Notes: a model not told the origin generated them from the letters alone. Positions 21,592 to 34,244 are shown, counted from the first letter of the stretch. The stretch: DNA of 64,000 nucleotides from Craterostigma plantagineum (GCA_027422505.1 JAPQWV010000018.1:12976001-13040000), one strand, 5' to 3'. Made by a program: numbers and translations.

Positions 21592-23069
21592 CTAGTAATT
21601 AGCAGAACCGGTTGAGTTCCTGCAAGCATTCCTGCGAGAACAGACAAAGTCCTTGGTACCCAAGCCTTTTTGGGCCCGGTTAGAGATTAGTGCCTTAGGT
21701 ATCCATACTTGGATTATCCTAATGTGTCTACCGGTTATAGGATCAATAAGATATCTATATTTATTATTCCTGTCCTGAAACCGGCTTTTGGGTCTTCTGT
21801 AACCTTGTGTCTCCGGTTTTGTATCGTGAGCATTCCCCCTTGGTTGATGAGGTCTTCTTCTTCGTGGATCGTTGTTCACTCCGGTATTCCCCCTTGATTG
21901 TTGGGGTCTTCCCTTTTGTGAGGTATTTTTCACGTTATTCCCCCTCACTGCCTGAGGTGCTCTCCTTGCGTAGGACATCGAGAGATTGTAGCCATGTTTC
22001 ACTTCAGTTTCCTTTGACCTGTTCATAGGAACAACAGAGACTGGGTTATGATTTATGGGACGAACAAAGTTGATTACCCTTGAGGTAGTTGGTTGTGTGG
22101 ATGTCGTTGCCTCATCGTCGTTAACTTTGTTGCTGTATCCAAGTCCGGTTCGGTCACCAGCATCCCTTAAGGATCCTTGAAGATATTGAAATGTCTTTGT
22201 TGACTTAGTCCATGACTGGACCAAGGTGGTTAACTTTTTGTTTTCTGAGGCATTCTTTTCAGCTACCTCTCTGAGTTTGAGGTTTTCTTCCTCTAGATGG
22301 ATGATTCTTTCAAAAAGAGGTTCGGTATCTTCTTGCGCTGGTGCCTTTCCCTTTTCTGCCACTTTTAACTTTTCGTTTAGTTTCCAGTACTCATCAGCCA
22401 TGTTCTGAAGGGCATCTAGAACTTCTTCATAGGTGAACTTATTTTCTGGATCTGATTGATCTCCCATTAGGCATATAAGTTCTGGTTCACTTCCGTGGTA
22501 GCTCGGTTCATCCTCGGAGCTTGTCTCATCGGAGTCTATATCATCCCATCTGTGGGTGTCCTTATTAGTCGTGGAGATTTGTGCCTCTTTTCTCCTTATG
22601 TGTTTGTTTACCTCTTCTTTGGTGTCAATACCAGTTTTGAGTCCGGTCCTATCACATTTAAAGCAAGTGTTAGCACTATCGTTTAATTCACTTTGCTTAA
22701 CCTGTGTCATAGTAAGTGATTTTCCATCTTCCAGTGCTTCTGCTGGTTTTTTCTTGAGCTCGTAGATTTCTTGGTTTTCGCCAAGTTGACCTAATTTGAT
22801 ACATACTTCCTTAGCAGTCTTGCCGGTCATAACTTGTCTGAAAATTTCTATGTCCAGAGTCTTGAATATAATATTTTTGGAAATATTATCAAGATTTGCC
22901 TTTCGTCTTTCTTCTGATGACAGCTCGTATCTTTCCTTCGGAACTTCTCTTGGTTAGGATAGACAACATGTCGTACGTTGACCTTGTTGAACACGAACGG
23001 TCCATTTTCCAACACATCAATCATTTCATCATCTTGCGCATAGAGATAGGTCATCAACCTTATTTCCAC
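21592..23069 (-). pseudogene. Copia-2 gag
   Basis: The first frame (22848-23069) holds LMTYLYAQDDEMIDVLENGP, the N-terminal gag block. After a frameshift near 22850 it continues as KTAKEVCIKLGQL and a 412-residue frame. This has a remnant zinc-binding CFKC, an acidic stretch, a coiled coil (KFTYEEVLDALQNMADEYWK, then Glu/Lys-rich), SWTKSTKTFQYLQG...GLGYS, and a basic Arg/Gln/Asn-rich tail. This architecture is known from plant copia gags of the large-gag type. The protease motif is absent. Confidence 0.75.
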
Positions 23070-23089
23070 TCAAGAAATATCAAGCAAAC

Positions 23090-23103
23090 CCGCTCTGATA
23101 CCA
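23090..23103 (-). promoter_or_regulatory. Copia-2 primer binding site
   Basis: The minus strand reads TGGTATCAGAGCGG two bases after the LTR end CCTAACA. It is complementary to initiator tRNA-Met. Confidence 0.85.
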
Positions 23104-23311
23104 CTTGTTAGGATCGGTTTACGCGTTTAGAGGGGGGTCAATAAACGCTTGACACCTTTTTCGGTAGTTAACCGGTTAGGGCTAATACCGGTACTTGATT
23201 TTTCTCTGTATGTTATGTGTGGAACTTATAGGTCGGTTATGAATCAAAACCGATAGACGATGTGATGTGTCAGTGTGTGTGTGTGGACAAGAAGAACCAG
23301 TTTGTTTCTGG

Positions 23312-23340
23312 AAGTTCGGAGCTAAATCTCCTACGTCTCC
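23312..23340 (-). ncRNA. Shared LTR hairpin, copy G (diverged)
   Basis: Sense (minus): GGAG, ACGTA, stem GGAG, loop ATTTAG, stem CTCC, GAAC. The inner stem pairs perfectly although two of its four pairs differ from the other copies. The outer CGTGG/CCACG stem is not kept. It lies about 210-230 bases from the LTR 3' end. Confidence 0.4.
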
Positions 23341-24040
23341 CCTTCTTCCTCGCAAGGAAGGTTCACTAGACTTCAGTTATACACTCACAGTACAACCTAC
23401 CCGGCTGCCTAGGCAGTCGTAAAATACAATCCACCTACTTCAACAGCTTTTTACAGTCTGTCGGAAAAACAGAAACTCACTTACTTAATCAAAGCCGATT
23501 ATCGTACAGTGAGGACAACACTTTCAAATTACTTACTTTGCTTTGAATCTTGTCTTTTTGATTTTTCGTGGCTGAGTGTCGTGTCTTCTTCAGTGTCTCT
23601 TCTATGATATATATACTTGTTCTTTGATGAAGAAGACCGTTGTGAAATGGCTCCATGTGCTGGACTGTGCATTAAATGCACTTTACCCAAAATGGGTACT
23701 GTCCGGTCTTGGCTGCAGTTCATACTGTCCCATTTGCTTTTTCCATTTTAAGCTTGGCTTGACTTCGACATGGCTCCTCATGGCAGCCTTGCATTAAGCA
23801 GCCTTGCATTAAACACCTTATCAGAGGTTTTTCATTATCCAGCCTTGAGTAAACTTGAATCTTTGGATACATGGCATGTTTGGTAGCTGAGCTCCGGTCT
23901 TGGCACTTGTTGATCTGATATCTGAGTTCTGGTCTTTGCTCATGGCAGGTCCGGTGTATGTATTTCGGTTTGAGGCACATTTGTGACCTTCTTACTAATG
24001 TCCAGTCTTATGTTCTTCTGACTGATATCCGGTATTTTCC

Positions 24041-24187
24041 ACACATGTGATCTGCTGACTGGCATCCGATCTTTTACACACATGTGATCTGCTGACTGGC
24101 ATCCGGTCTTTTACACACATGTCATCTGCTGACTGGCATCCGGTCTTTTACACACATGTGATCTGCTGACCGGCATCCGGTCTTTTA
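24041..24187. repeat. 37-bp tandem repeat in Copia-2 LTR
   Basis: Four head-to-tail copies of a 37-bp unit with ATCTGCTGACTGGCATCCG and CTTTTACACACATGTG. There are no spacers. Confidence 0.9.
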
Positions 24188-24273
24188 GTCTTCTTCTAAC
24201 CGATATACTTAATCAAGTTTGGACAATCACCAAAACTGTTTAATCTGAATTCTTTAATTCACGATTTCCAACA

Positions 24274-26246
24274 GTTATGGGTGCTAGAAATTCCAGATTT
24301 TGAACTTAAATCAAGTACTCTTATGTTTATGATGGGGCTATGTAGGACTTAGGAATTTTCGATATTAGAACATGTTGGTCTTTAAAGAACTTTCAAAATT
24401 TTTGAAAATAAAGCATATTGATTAGTTGTAAAGTTTTCGATGAAACTGGGGTTTTCATGTTTTGGACTTTTGGAAAAATTCTTTACGGCCTTTAGCAACC
24501 CCAAAGAATTTTGATGTATTTAGGGTGTATTACTTTCTGCAATTAGGATAATATTCAAAGACGATTAAAGTGGTAGATTAATTTTGGTATTGAAAAGTTA
24601 TATTGAAAATCGGCCAGGCTGCCATTTTCGGGCAACAACACCCGAAATCAATTTCGGGCCCAATTTCGAGGTCGATGAACTTCGAATCAGGCCAAACTTC
24701 AAGAATAAAAGCTTTAGATAATCAAGTTGACTATTCATAAAAATTTGAATCAGGGTCATCCGAGTTTTACGTCAAACGTTATGCTGAAAATTGTGCAGGC
24801 TGCCATTTTTCGGGCAACAGCACCCGAAATCAATTTCGGGCACAATTTCGAGGTCTACGGACTTCAAATTAGGCTGAACTTAAAGGATAGAAGTTTTAGA
24901 TAATTAAGTTGGTTCACAGGAATTTGAATCAAGGGATTTGGAACTCTAAATCGAAAGTTATACTTAAAATGGTACAGGTTGCCATTTTCGAACAACATTT
25001 CATGAGAAGTCATCTTGAAGTGTTATTGTAATACTAAAGATCAACGAAAAGAAGAATAAAGGTTATGAATAGGGATCTGTTCATGCACAATAAAAACATG
25101 CATCACGCATATAAGACATTTATAGGGGTCTTATATTGATTTGTCGAACGTACCATCTTTATAGGTCAAGATTCCGATTAAGGCAAGGATGGTTGATAGT
25201 GAACGAGAGTATATAAACGAACTTGTGAGTATGATATGCAACCTGTATTTATGTGTCTTACATGCTTACGTGTTTTCTATGAATTAATTGATCGATGAGT
25301 TCATAATATATGAACTAATCGGGTTATATGCTGCAATATGTTCTTATCTGCAAAATGTGATTTGATTGATTTTATGATAATGTAATATAAGGATAGGTGC
25401 ACGGCATTCCATACACGTAATAATGAAAGGGGAAACCGTTATGACTGCTACGACTACGGATGGTACGATACGGATACTACGGCATACTTCCCTTCAAATT
25501 GGGGGATGACAGTTACTTCTCTTCAAATCGGGGGATGACAGAGTCCTGTACAGGCACATACAGATATTTATAGTACTGACAGAGTCCCATGCATGGGTGC
25601 CGATCGAGCCTACGGTACAAGTCTAGCCAGGCTATAACGGGAGTATCAAAATAAATGGGCATATAGAAATGCACTGGTCTAACGATCATATGAACGATGG
25701 TTATATGAAATGCTTATGTGATGGGATATATGACTGGAAGGTTTATGGTACTTATAAGAATGGGCTCATTTCACGTATATGAAATGGTTATGTGATGGGG
25801 TATATGATCGGAACGTTTACGATACGTATAGACATGGCATGAATACTTATTATTGTGTTATTTATTAATGGTTAACATGTTGCTATCGTACTCTGAATAG
25901 TTGTTTCACAGTGATAATATCTAAAAGGCGACTTAGAACGCATCTGCGTACGAAAGCATGAATTAAGGTTGGCCGTCTTGCTCTCATCCTACTCCTCATA
26001 GTTTATAATTTGCATATAGTTTAAAGAACGTTAGCAAATTTTTATATGATGTTAAAATAATAATGTTGTGTACGTATATGTACATTATATGTGAATGTGA
26101 ATAGACATATGTACGCCCCCGTTTATGTTCAAAAGGAATGGTTCTGAAGTGAAAAGAGAAGCAAAACATTTTAGGGGAAAATGTAATAGCTACGCAAATA
26201 CGGAAGAAGGAAACGGGCCGCTATAAGCAAGGTCGACGTTTAAGCG
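24274..26246. repeat. Decayed gypsy-like LTR region with several tandem repeats
   Basis: Three imperfect copies of a 180-bp unit begin with GGCTGCCATTTT at about 24619, 24799 and 24979. Each has CACCCGAAATCAATTTCGGG, itself a near-palindrome. Further on, CTTCAAAT(T/C)GGGGGATGACAG occurs twice 30 bp apart (about 25493-25540) and an ATATGAAATG(C/G)TTATGTGATGGG block occurs twice (25.7-25.8 kb). Such blocks are typical of plant gypsy LTRs. No coding region is seen. Confidence 0.5.
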
Positions 26247-26713
26247 CACGTGAAGGGAAGGACGAGTTCCGGGGGCCTTCGGTAGCGAGCTGTTTCCTGT
26301 CAGAAATTGGAGATTCCTAGGAGCGAAACTCGGCGTTCGGTAACCTAGTAGTGTCTAGTGTGCTACTTACTTCAGTTGTGTATTGAGCCAATCAATCAAT
26401 TTTGTAACCAGCTAAGGTGACATTATAGTGATTGATTAAACTCTTGAGGAGCAAACCTCAAGGAGAGAAGTAAATCCCAGTTGGGGATATAACCGCTAAC
26501 AAAATTCTGTCTCGCATTTACTTTTCAGTTATTTCCTTTTTACTGTGAGACAGAACCATTACACACCTGACATAACTAGGATATATCAGGCATCTTCATC
26601 ACTTGGATAAGTAGACATCTCTAGGTCACTACTTCGTATGATTCTTGAAAAGAAGAAGCATAATTTTTTATAAGCCTAATTCAACCCCCTCTTAGGCACC
26701 CTTTTATCTTCAT
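26247..26713 (+). repeat. Copia-3 5' LTR, 3' portion
   Basis: Ends next to the primer site. Its first 120 bases match 34112-34237 (GTGAAGGGAAGGACGAGTTC, GGTAACCTAGTAGTGTCTAG). Near its end it has a strong hairpin, CTTGAGG-AGCAAA-CCTCAAG at 26443-26462, and the CAACCCCCTCTTAGGCACC word typical of copia U5 ends. Confidence 0.7.
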
Positions 26714-26727
26714 TTGGCATCAGAGAG
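26714..26727 (+). promoter_or_regulatory. Copia-3 primer binding site
   Basis: TTGGCATCAGAGAG, one change from the usual TGGTATCAGAG, at the LTR end and 44 bases before the gag ATG. Confidence 0.65.
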
Positions 26728-26770
26728 GGTTAATCAACCGACGGGCTTAACAAGTCTGAGTTAGAGATCT

Positions 26771-28462
26771 ATGGCTTCTTCAAGTTTTGATGGTTTTGCA
26801 GAGGGACAATCCCATTCTAGGCCACCACTCTTCGATGGAACCGACTACGCCATATGGAAGAATCGCATGAAGGAATTCCTTCTAGGAATGGAATGTCATT
26901 ACGACTGGACCATACGAACCCAAAAAGGTAGATGGAACTCTAAAGGAAATTCCTGAATACGATGCAACAGACAAACGTGGAATCTCGCGGAATGCTAAGG
27001 CGAAAAGCATGATTGCTTGTGCACTAACAAGAGAAGAATACAATCGTGTAAGCTCATGGAATCCGCCAAAAATGTGTGGGAAATGCAAGATTCATGCCCA
27101 TCATCAATCAGATGTTATCTCTTGGTAAGAACATTCCCGATGCTAAGAAGGTTCGAAAAATACTGAGATCTCTTCCGAGAGAATGGAATTCCAAAGTAAC
27201 AGCTATCTACGAAGCTAAGGATCTGGACGAGTTATCTGTCTCGGAGCTGATCAGATCTCTAACCTCATATGAGATGACTCGAATCTCCATGGAAGAAAAA
27301 CCACAAGTCAGGAGTACCATCGCTTTCAATGCTGAACAGAAGGAATCTCTGACGATGAAGAAAACGAGGAAGACATATTGGAGTAGATCGCCATGCTGAC
27401 AAGAAGATTTGAAAAATCTCGGCTACGAAGAAAATTCAAATGAAACTCCAAGCTCCAATCAAAAAGCAAGGGAATATCCTCATTCGGGAACAATATTCAG
27501 AAATGCTTCAAGTGTAACAAGCCAGGCCACTTCGCCTCAAACTGTCCATTGGAGAACGGTGACAAAAGATAAAGAAACAGAAGGCCATTGTTATAAACTG
27601 GGAAAATGCCGAAAGTGAATAGGATGAAGATCTCGCTTACATGGCCGATGACGATCAGGTATCTTCTTCATCAAGAAAATACGCATCCTAAATGAATTAT
27701 ATGCCAGTAAGGATGAATCTCATGATAACGCCTCCTCGGTCTTTGAAGTAGATGAAAAGGAAGAAATGTTTGAAATAATTCAAAACACAGAGAGGAAGCT
27801 TAAATCGCTTAACTCTCAAGTAAAGAGATTGTCTAGATGACTTAGCAAGAGAGAAGCATCAATCTGATCTAGATAATGCATGCTTAAGGGCCGAACTAGA
27901 AACCTTTAAGGAAGAGAAAGTCTCGTGTAACTGTGAAGAGCTTAGAAAGACGAATAGCGATATATCTAGAGACATCTCTGTTCTTAGAAGTTCCTTAGAA
28001 GAAAAAACACGTACTGTTGACAGATGTCTTGAGGGAAAACAAAATCTTGATATGCTACTAAGCATTCCTAGGAATATTGGGATATCAGGGATAGGATATT
28101 CCATGATACAGAAACATGATGCACCAACTGTTAGGAAGACTAAATGTTTTTCATGCGGTCGTCATAGTCATTATTCTAACAATTGTTTTGTGAAAAGAGC
28201 TGATAAGTCTAGGTATGTCTGGAGGCCAAAGAAGTTCCCTGATATCCATGTTTCTAATACAGATCAACCTAAGTTTGAGAGATCACAGTCTGTGACATAT
28301 GATATATCACATGTTAACAGGAGTTACTTTGCTACTAACATGTTAGGACCCAACCAACATTGGGTACCTCAGAAAAGAAATGATTCATGCAGGTACAAAG
28401 GAGAAAATCCAGCAAAAAAAAAAACAAGTGGTATCTCGACAGTGGGTGTTCCCACTATATGA
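26771..28462 (+). pseudogene. Copia-3 gag
   Basis: Starts MASSSFDGF with RPPLFDGTDYAIWKNRMKEF, the gag N-terminal motif. After frameshifts it gives KVRKILRSLPREWNSKVTAI and LSVSELIRSLTSYEM. A first CCHC knuckle (CFKCNKPGHFASNC, about 27495-27536), an acidic coiled segment, a second knuckle (CFSCGRHSHYSNNC, 28147-28188) and GPNQHWVPQ follow. At least six breaks are present. Confidence 0.8.
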
Positions 28463-29732
28463 CATGTGATATCAGTAAGTTTGTGTAGGTGAAAGCGTAT
28501 GACGGAGGATATGTCTCATACGCCGACAACACAAAAGTTAAGATTATTGGAGTTGGGAATGTCGGTAACACTTTACATACTACTATAGATGACGTATGGT
28601 TAGTTAAGAATTTAGAACATAATATAATAGCATTAGTCAATTATGCGATAAAGGTCATTCAGTAGCCATTGAAAATGATAAGTGTGTTGTTAGAAATGAT
28701 AATAAGGTTATATTTATTGAATCTAGCGATAGAAATATCTACTGCATTACTCTTGATGATATAACTGACCAGAATGTCAAGTGTTAAGCAGTTACACAGG
28801 ATACCACCTTGCTATGGCACAGACACTTAGGACATGCTAACATGGAACTACTGTCTCACATTACAAACAATGCACCTGTACGAGGTGTTCCTGACATAAA
28901 GTTCGTAAAGGACAAAACGTGCAAGGCATGCCAAATGGGTAAACAGACCAAGACATCATTCAACGAAAAGAATGTGATATCCACACGCAGACCATTAGAA
29001 CTACATCATCTCGACCTTTTTGGTCCTGTTCAAACGATGTCTCTGCGAGGTAAAAGATATGCCGTTGTCATTGTTGATGATTATTCTAGGTACACATGGG
29101 TGATATTCCTTGCACATTAGAATGAGGCATTAGATAACTTTGCATCGTTAGTAAAGAGACTTGAAAACAAAAAAGAAATGAACTTATGCAGGATACGTAG
29201 TGATAACGGATTAGAGTTTGATAGTAAGTCATTTGCATCATTCTGTGATCAATATGGATATAGTCATAACTTCTCTGCTCCCGTAACACCCCAACAGAAC
29301 GGCGTAGTTGAACGAAAAAACTGAGTGTTACAGGAAATGGCTAGATCAATGCTACATGAGAATGATATTTCTAAATAGTTTTGGGCGGAAGCTGTTAGTA
29401 CAGCCTGTTATGTGTCTAATCGTTTTTTTCTTAGACCGTTACTGAAGAAAACCTCTTATGAAATTTGGCATGGTAGACCTCCAAATATAGGATATTTCCA
29501 TGTGTTTGGTTGTAAGCATTTTATTTTGAATGACAGAGATAACAGAGGAAAATTTGACTCCAAGGTTGATGAAGGGATATTCCGTGGTTACAGTCTTCAT
29601 TCTAAGGCCTATCGTGTTTATACTAAAAGGAAGCAGACTATTCAGGAATCTATACATGTTACTTTAGATGAGATAACTTACACAGATGCTACTGACGACG
29701 AAGGTATAGATTTGCCTTGTACAGAATTATAG
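28420..29732 (+). pseudogene. Copia-3 protease and integrase
   Basis: Protease: KWYLDSGCSHYMTCD, out of frame with gag because of an A12 run at 28418-28429. Integrase: LWHRHLGHANMELL with CKACQMGK (zinc), then HLDLFGP, IRSDNGLEF and VTPQQNGVVERK (catalytic DDE), and VFGCKHFILN in the C-terminal part. In-frame stops lie at 29118, about 29322 and about 29376. Confidence 0.82.
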
Positions 29733-29939
29733 GGCACTGAAGAAAGAAGGGAAGATAGTCTGAAAGACGAAAACAATGATACACTGGAACTAGAAGCTGA
29801 TGAACAACAGCGCAGAAAATTCAAGCATGCTTCCAGTCATCCGATAGATCAAATCATTGGGAATATCTTCTCTGGAATCAAAACTCGAGCAGCTGCACGA
29901 CAGGATACAGAAGAATCTCACGAAGTACTGCTTTCAATT

Positions 29940-31440
29940 ATAGAACCAAAGACCGTCCATGAATCCCTAGATGATATATATGGGTCTCTGCCATGGAGGA
30001 CGAGTTACTACAGTTCGAAAAGAGCCAAGTATGGACACTCGTGGAGGGACCAGACGAAAAATCTATCATAGGAACAAAATGGGTCTTCCGCAACAAACTG
30101 GACGAACACTGTAATATCACCAGAAACAAAGCGAGGTTAGTTGCAAAAGGTTATTCCCAGGAGGAGTTGATTTCTATGAAACTTGTGCTCCAGTAGCTAG
30201 ACTAGAATTCATACATGTCTTGCTTGCATATGCATGCTTTAAACGCTTTAAACTTTTTCAAATGGACATAAAAAGTGCATTTTTAAATAATTTTATAAAT
30301 TAGGATAGAACAACCTCCAGTGTTTGTTAGAAAAGGATTTCCAAATCACGTTTTTAAATTAAATAAAGCATTATATGGTTTAAAGCAGGCTCCTAGGGCA
30401 TGGTATGAAAGGTTAAGTAAGTTTTTAATTGACATGGGATTTTCGACTCGAACTATAGATAACACGTTGTTTATTAAGAATGAAGGTGATCACATACTAC
30501 TAGTCCAAATCTACGTTGATGATATCATATTTGGAAGTACTAATATCCTTCTTTGCGAGGAATTCTCTAAGTATATGCAGAAGGAAATTGAGATGAGCTT
30601 AGTGGGTGAGCTGAACTACTTCCTTGGATTGCAAATAAAGCAACTTGACACTGGAACCTTCGTATCCCAAATGAAAAATATAGCAAGGAATTGCTGGCGA
30701 AATTCGAGATGAGTGATTCCAAAGCGATTTCCACCCCCATGCATTAGACCACAAAAATAGACTGTGATGAATCAGGTACACCAGTTGATCAAACACAATA
30801 TCGAGGTATGATCGGAAGCATTCTTTACTTAACTGCAAGTCGGCCTGATATTATGTTTGTTGTTAGTATGTGTTCGAGATATCACCCTGACCCTATGGAA
30901 TCCCTCCTGACAGCAGTCAAACGGATATGTCAATGGTACTGTTAATTTTGGTATGTGGTACTCTTATACAGATGAATTCCCAATAACGTGATATTCCGAT
31001 GCCGACTATGCCGGCTATAGGGAAGATAAAAGTACTTGTGGAATGTGCCAATTACTTGGAAATTCCCTGGTAACTTGGTCTAGCAGAAAGCAAAATACTG
31101 TCGCCCTATCCACAACCGAAGCTGAATATATGGCCTTAGGAAATTGTTGTCAACAAGTTCTTTGGATGAAACAAATCCTTAGTGATTTTGGGTTAGGTTA
31201 TGACAAAATTCCTATTTTCTGTGATAACATTACTGCCATTAGTATTACTAAGAATCCCGTGCATCATTCTCGTACTAAGCATATAGAGGTGAAACATCAC
31301 GTTTACGAGATTATGTTCAGAAAGGGAATAAGGTGTGGAATTCGTAGGAACAAATGATCAGCTCGCTGATATCTTCATAAAGCCCCTAACTAAGACAAGG
31401 TTCTACAACATCTGATCGGCTAGGAATCATAGAGCTAAAT
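29940..31440 (+). pseudogene. Copia-3 reverse transcriptase and RNase H
   Basis: Reverse transcriptase: TKWVFRNKLDEHCNITRNKA, RLVAKGYSQEE, QMDIKSAFLN, ALYGLKQAPRAWYERL and catalytic YVDDIIFGSTN. RNase H: STTEAEYMALGNCCQQVLW, FCDNITAISITKNPVHHSRT and KHIEVKHH. Frames break near 30170, 30300, 30710 and 30940. Confidence 0.85.
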
Positions 31441-34111
31441 AAGGTTAGTTAACTTGCCAGAATTCTGCCATTTATTCTAAGAGGGTGATATTTTAGGAAA
31501 CAAATTCGTAGTTATCCTATTCCGAGATCTTCTTTCAGCCCTTAGATTAGTTTAGGAAAATAGGATCCTATCGATTTCTTATTTTCAGCCTTTGATAATA
31601 TTTTCCGTATTTAAACGAGAGTACATCAGACCGGTCTGCAATCTCTGACTGGCGGTTCACTTTGTTTTGAAATTCAAAATTCGGTTTGCAAATCAAATCT
31701 TCTTCGTTCTATTTAAGCCAAGTTTATCCTATATCATTTTTGGAAAAATATATCTCTTGGATAATTGCCCGTTTTTAAATGAGGTCACTCGATACTTCTT
31801 CCTTCCTTACCTCAGAATTCGAACTTCACAGTTTCTCTCCTTGAAAAATCATCTAAGTTATACTCCAGCTTTTGAGAGTTCTGTAAGATCACAAGGGAGC
31901 TGAACAAATTTGCAATATCTGCCAGATCTGATAGTGACTTCAGCCTTAAGAACGCTTTCTGATAAGTTAGTCCTCCTTTCATTCTCATTCTTCTTAGTTA
32001 TTTTGCACTGTGTTTTCAGCCTATAATCCTTAGTATATCCCTTTTTTTATGCTGAAGGGGGAGAAGTTGAGTAATTAATTATATTAAGTCTAAGAACTGT
32101 CTTTGATATTCGTTAAGATGCGATATTTCTTTATGCGACTATGATATATCTCAGTGATTATGTGTGCTGACTAAATTTGCATGAAAAATATCTGCACATA
32201 TGCAAGGGGAGCATAATTGTATGTGAATTCTGACTTTTGCCTATATGAAATCTATCTATGCTCTAAGTGGAACTTTGAATTTATGCTCTGGATATTTGGA
32301 ATAACCTTATTTAGACAGGGGAAACAAACTAATGTAGCTTGGTAAAATTTATGAACTTCACTAATATTTTTGCTCTGATGCTTGAATGTTTTACACGGAA
32401 TACCTGCATAAACGACATGGAATATGTGCACTCACGAATGGAATAGCTGCACTTTTGATATATGTGTGATGTCCTGATTATCTGCGCTTATTATGATATA
32501 TTTGTGATGCTCTGATAACTTATCTGTGCTTATTAACTTTTATGAGATTTCTCGATAAGTGATAAGTGCCTACTGCGATGATTATCTACTGCTTGAATCA
32601 TGTTTGGAAAATGCGCACTTAGGCAGGGGGAGCACACTAATGGGTAACTTCAAAATTTTTCATTCACGATGTATCTTTGAATATGACATGGGATATCTGC
32701 ACTTAGACAGGGAGAGCAAATTCATTAATGACATATCTCTGCATTTCATATAGATAACTACACTTAGGCAGGGGGAGCAAATATGTACCATCTGTGATTA
32801 TGAAATATCATATGCTCTGTTTTGTGATTATGGAACACTTAGACATATGTGCTAGGACTTGCTTGATCAAATATGCTTACATGCTTCCATGATGCATCAG
32901 TTACATGTCATCGTAAAAAATGTGGAGAATGTTTTGATGATCTATGTAATTGTAATGACATTAGGTCTATAAATTAAGCAATTCGGTAAATGATCAATAT
33001 AATGTTTAAGTACATGATAATATTCGACCATGCATTAATTATGAGCTATAAAATTGTTAAGTGTCACATATTTGATTCACATGTGATTCTGTGAATTTAT
33101 TGGTGAAACTATGTGATCGCATGTTATAGAAGTCTCACATGCTAGGATATATCGGATTATGGATATACAGTGTTATTTAAGGAAATAACGTGTGAGATAT
33201 CATACTGGCCTATATATGGAAAATATGCTGTCTAAATATGGAATCTGTTATATCCGTTGGAAGCTGTCTATTCCGGGTCGAAAATCATATTGATGATCTT
33301 AAACATGCATCTTGCTTATTATATTGAAATATTAATTGATATATTTTCTTATGCTAATTAGGATATTATTAATTGGAAACATATGATTGATTGACTTTAT
33401 GTGGATAAGACGCTGATAAATATGGTATGTGCTGAAACGGATGAGATCTCTAATATATAGAAAGATATGCCAGAATATATGAATTCGTGAAATATGTGAT
33501 TTGATCTTATCTCTGTGCTGAATATGGAATTTATACCGGTCTGATGCTATCTTGTATGCTAAATATGGAAAGTAAATCCTGATTGATTTATTCTATAAGA
33601 TGACATATGAATATCATATATGGAAAGTGCAGTTATGGAAAATATCATCCGAATTAGTTGAATATGCTTTGAAAACAAATCTGAGCTTTTATATGGATAA
33701 TGATCATGCTATTGTGAGCTTACGACTGTTGTGAATATTTATGATTAGCGTGATTTACATGGCATATTTATTTACTCAAAAATTACATGGATTATGTGCT
33801 TAATTTGGTAAATGGTCTTGAGATTGAGTTTTCATGTGAGTGCTGATTGAAAAGGTCTATATATATGAGAAACACTTCAGATTGTCGGACCTAGAACTTG
33901 CGAATATACGAACACGAGAGTTTTTTAGCTGAAGATTATTATTTAGAGCCATCTCACACTTGCGATATATCTGTGGCTGTCTGAGCATACACCTGTGATC
34001 ACCTTCTGCCGAGCTTTAACTTGCGATTCCATCACTGCACGAGTTGATTCATCCTTATTATCACCATCCTCCATCCATATATTCTGTATTCGAACGTGTT
34101 GTCTTCGGACG
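31441..34111 (+). other. Copia-3 long 3' region with polypurine cluster
   Basis: 2.7 kb of AT-rich sequence without a supported frame. GGGGGAG-type purine tracts recur at about 32054, 32202, 32317, 32625, 32708 and 32771, mostly as CAGGGGGAGCA. Multiple polypurine tracts before the 3' LTR are a known Sirevirus trait. The 3' LTR probably starts after the last one, but its exact start is not visible. 32.8-34.1 kb has many short ATATGGAAA words. Confidence 0.55.
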
Positions 34112-34237
34112 TGCACATGAAGGGAAGGACGAGTTCCGAGGGCCCTTAGGTAGCGAGCTGTTTCCTATCAAGAATTGGAGATTCCCAGGAGCGAAACTCG
34201 GCGTGCGGTAACCTAGTAGTGTCTAGTGTGCGACTTG
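34112..34237 (+). repeat. Copia-3 3' LTR fragment
   Basis: About 90% identical by eye to 26247-26366. It is cut off abruptly where the Copia-4 integrase begins. Confidence 0.7.
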
Positions 34238-34244
34238 TTTCGGC

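Larger units (their letters stand above)
21592..24273 (-). mobile_element. Copia-2, LTR plus gag without recognisable pol
   Basis: A minus-strand copia element with a 1.17-kb 5' LTR (23106-24273), a primer site and a long gag. The gag stops just where the protease would begin, and no integrase, reverse transcriptase or RNase H can be found to the left. Either pol was deleted or this is a gag-only derivative that depends on a partner. The 3' LTR was not found. Confidence 0.7.
23106..24273 (-). repeat. Copia-2 5' LTR (1168 bp)
   Basis: On the minus strand it starts TGTTGGAAATCG and ends GATCCTAACA next to the primer site. It contains many CCGGT words and the 37-bp repeat at 24.05-24.19 kb. Confidence 0.75.
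26247..34237 (+). mobile_element. Copia-3, degenerate Sirevirus-like Ty1/copia element
   Basis: A plus-strand element with a partial 5' LTR, primer site, gag with two zinc knuckles, protease, integrase, reverse transcriptase, RNase H, a long AT-rich 3' part with many polypurine tracts, and a partial 3' LTR. The two LTR pieces share only 26247-26366 and 34112-34237: the 5' copy is cut at its left and the 3' copy at its right. The double CCHC, the HWVP-type motif before the protease and the polypurine cluster point to the Sirevirus lineage. It has many stops and frameshifts and is old. Confidence 0.75.

Noticed and set aside
24041..24187. Four 37-bp repeats with a CRISPR-like unit length
   Set aside because: The units are head to tail with no spacers, and lie in a retrotransposon LTR of a plant genome.
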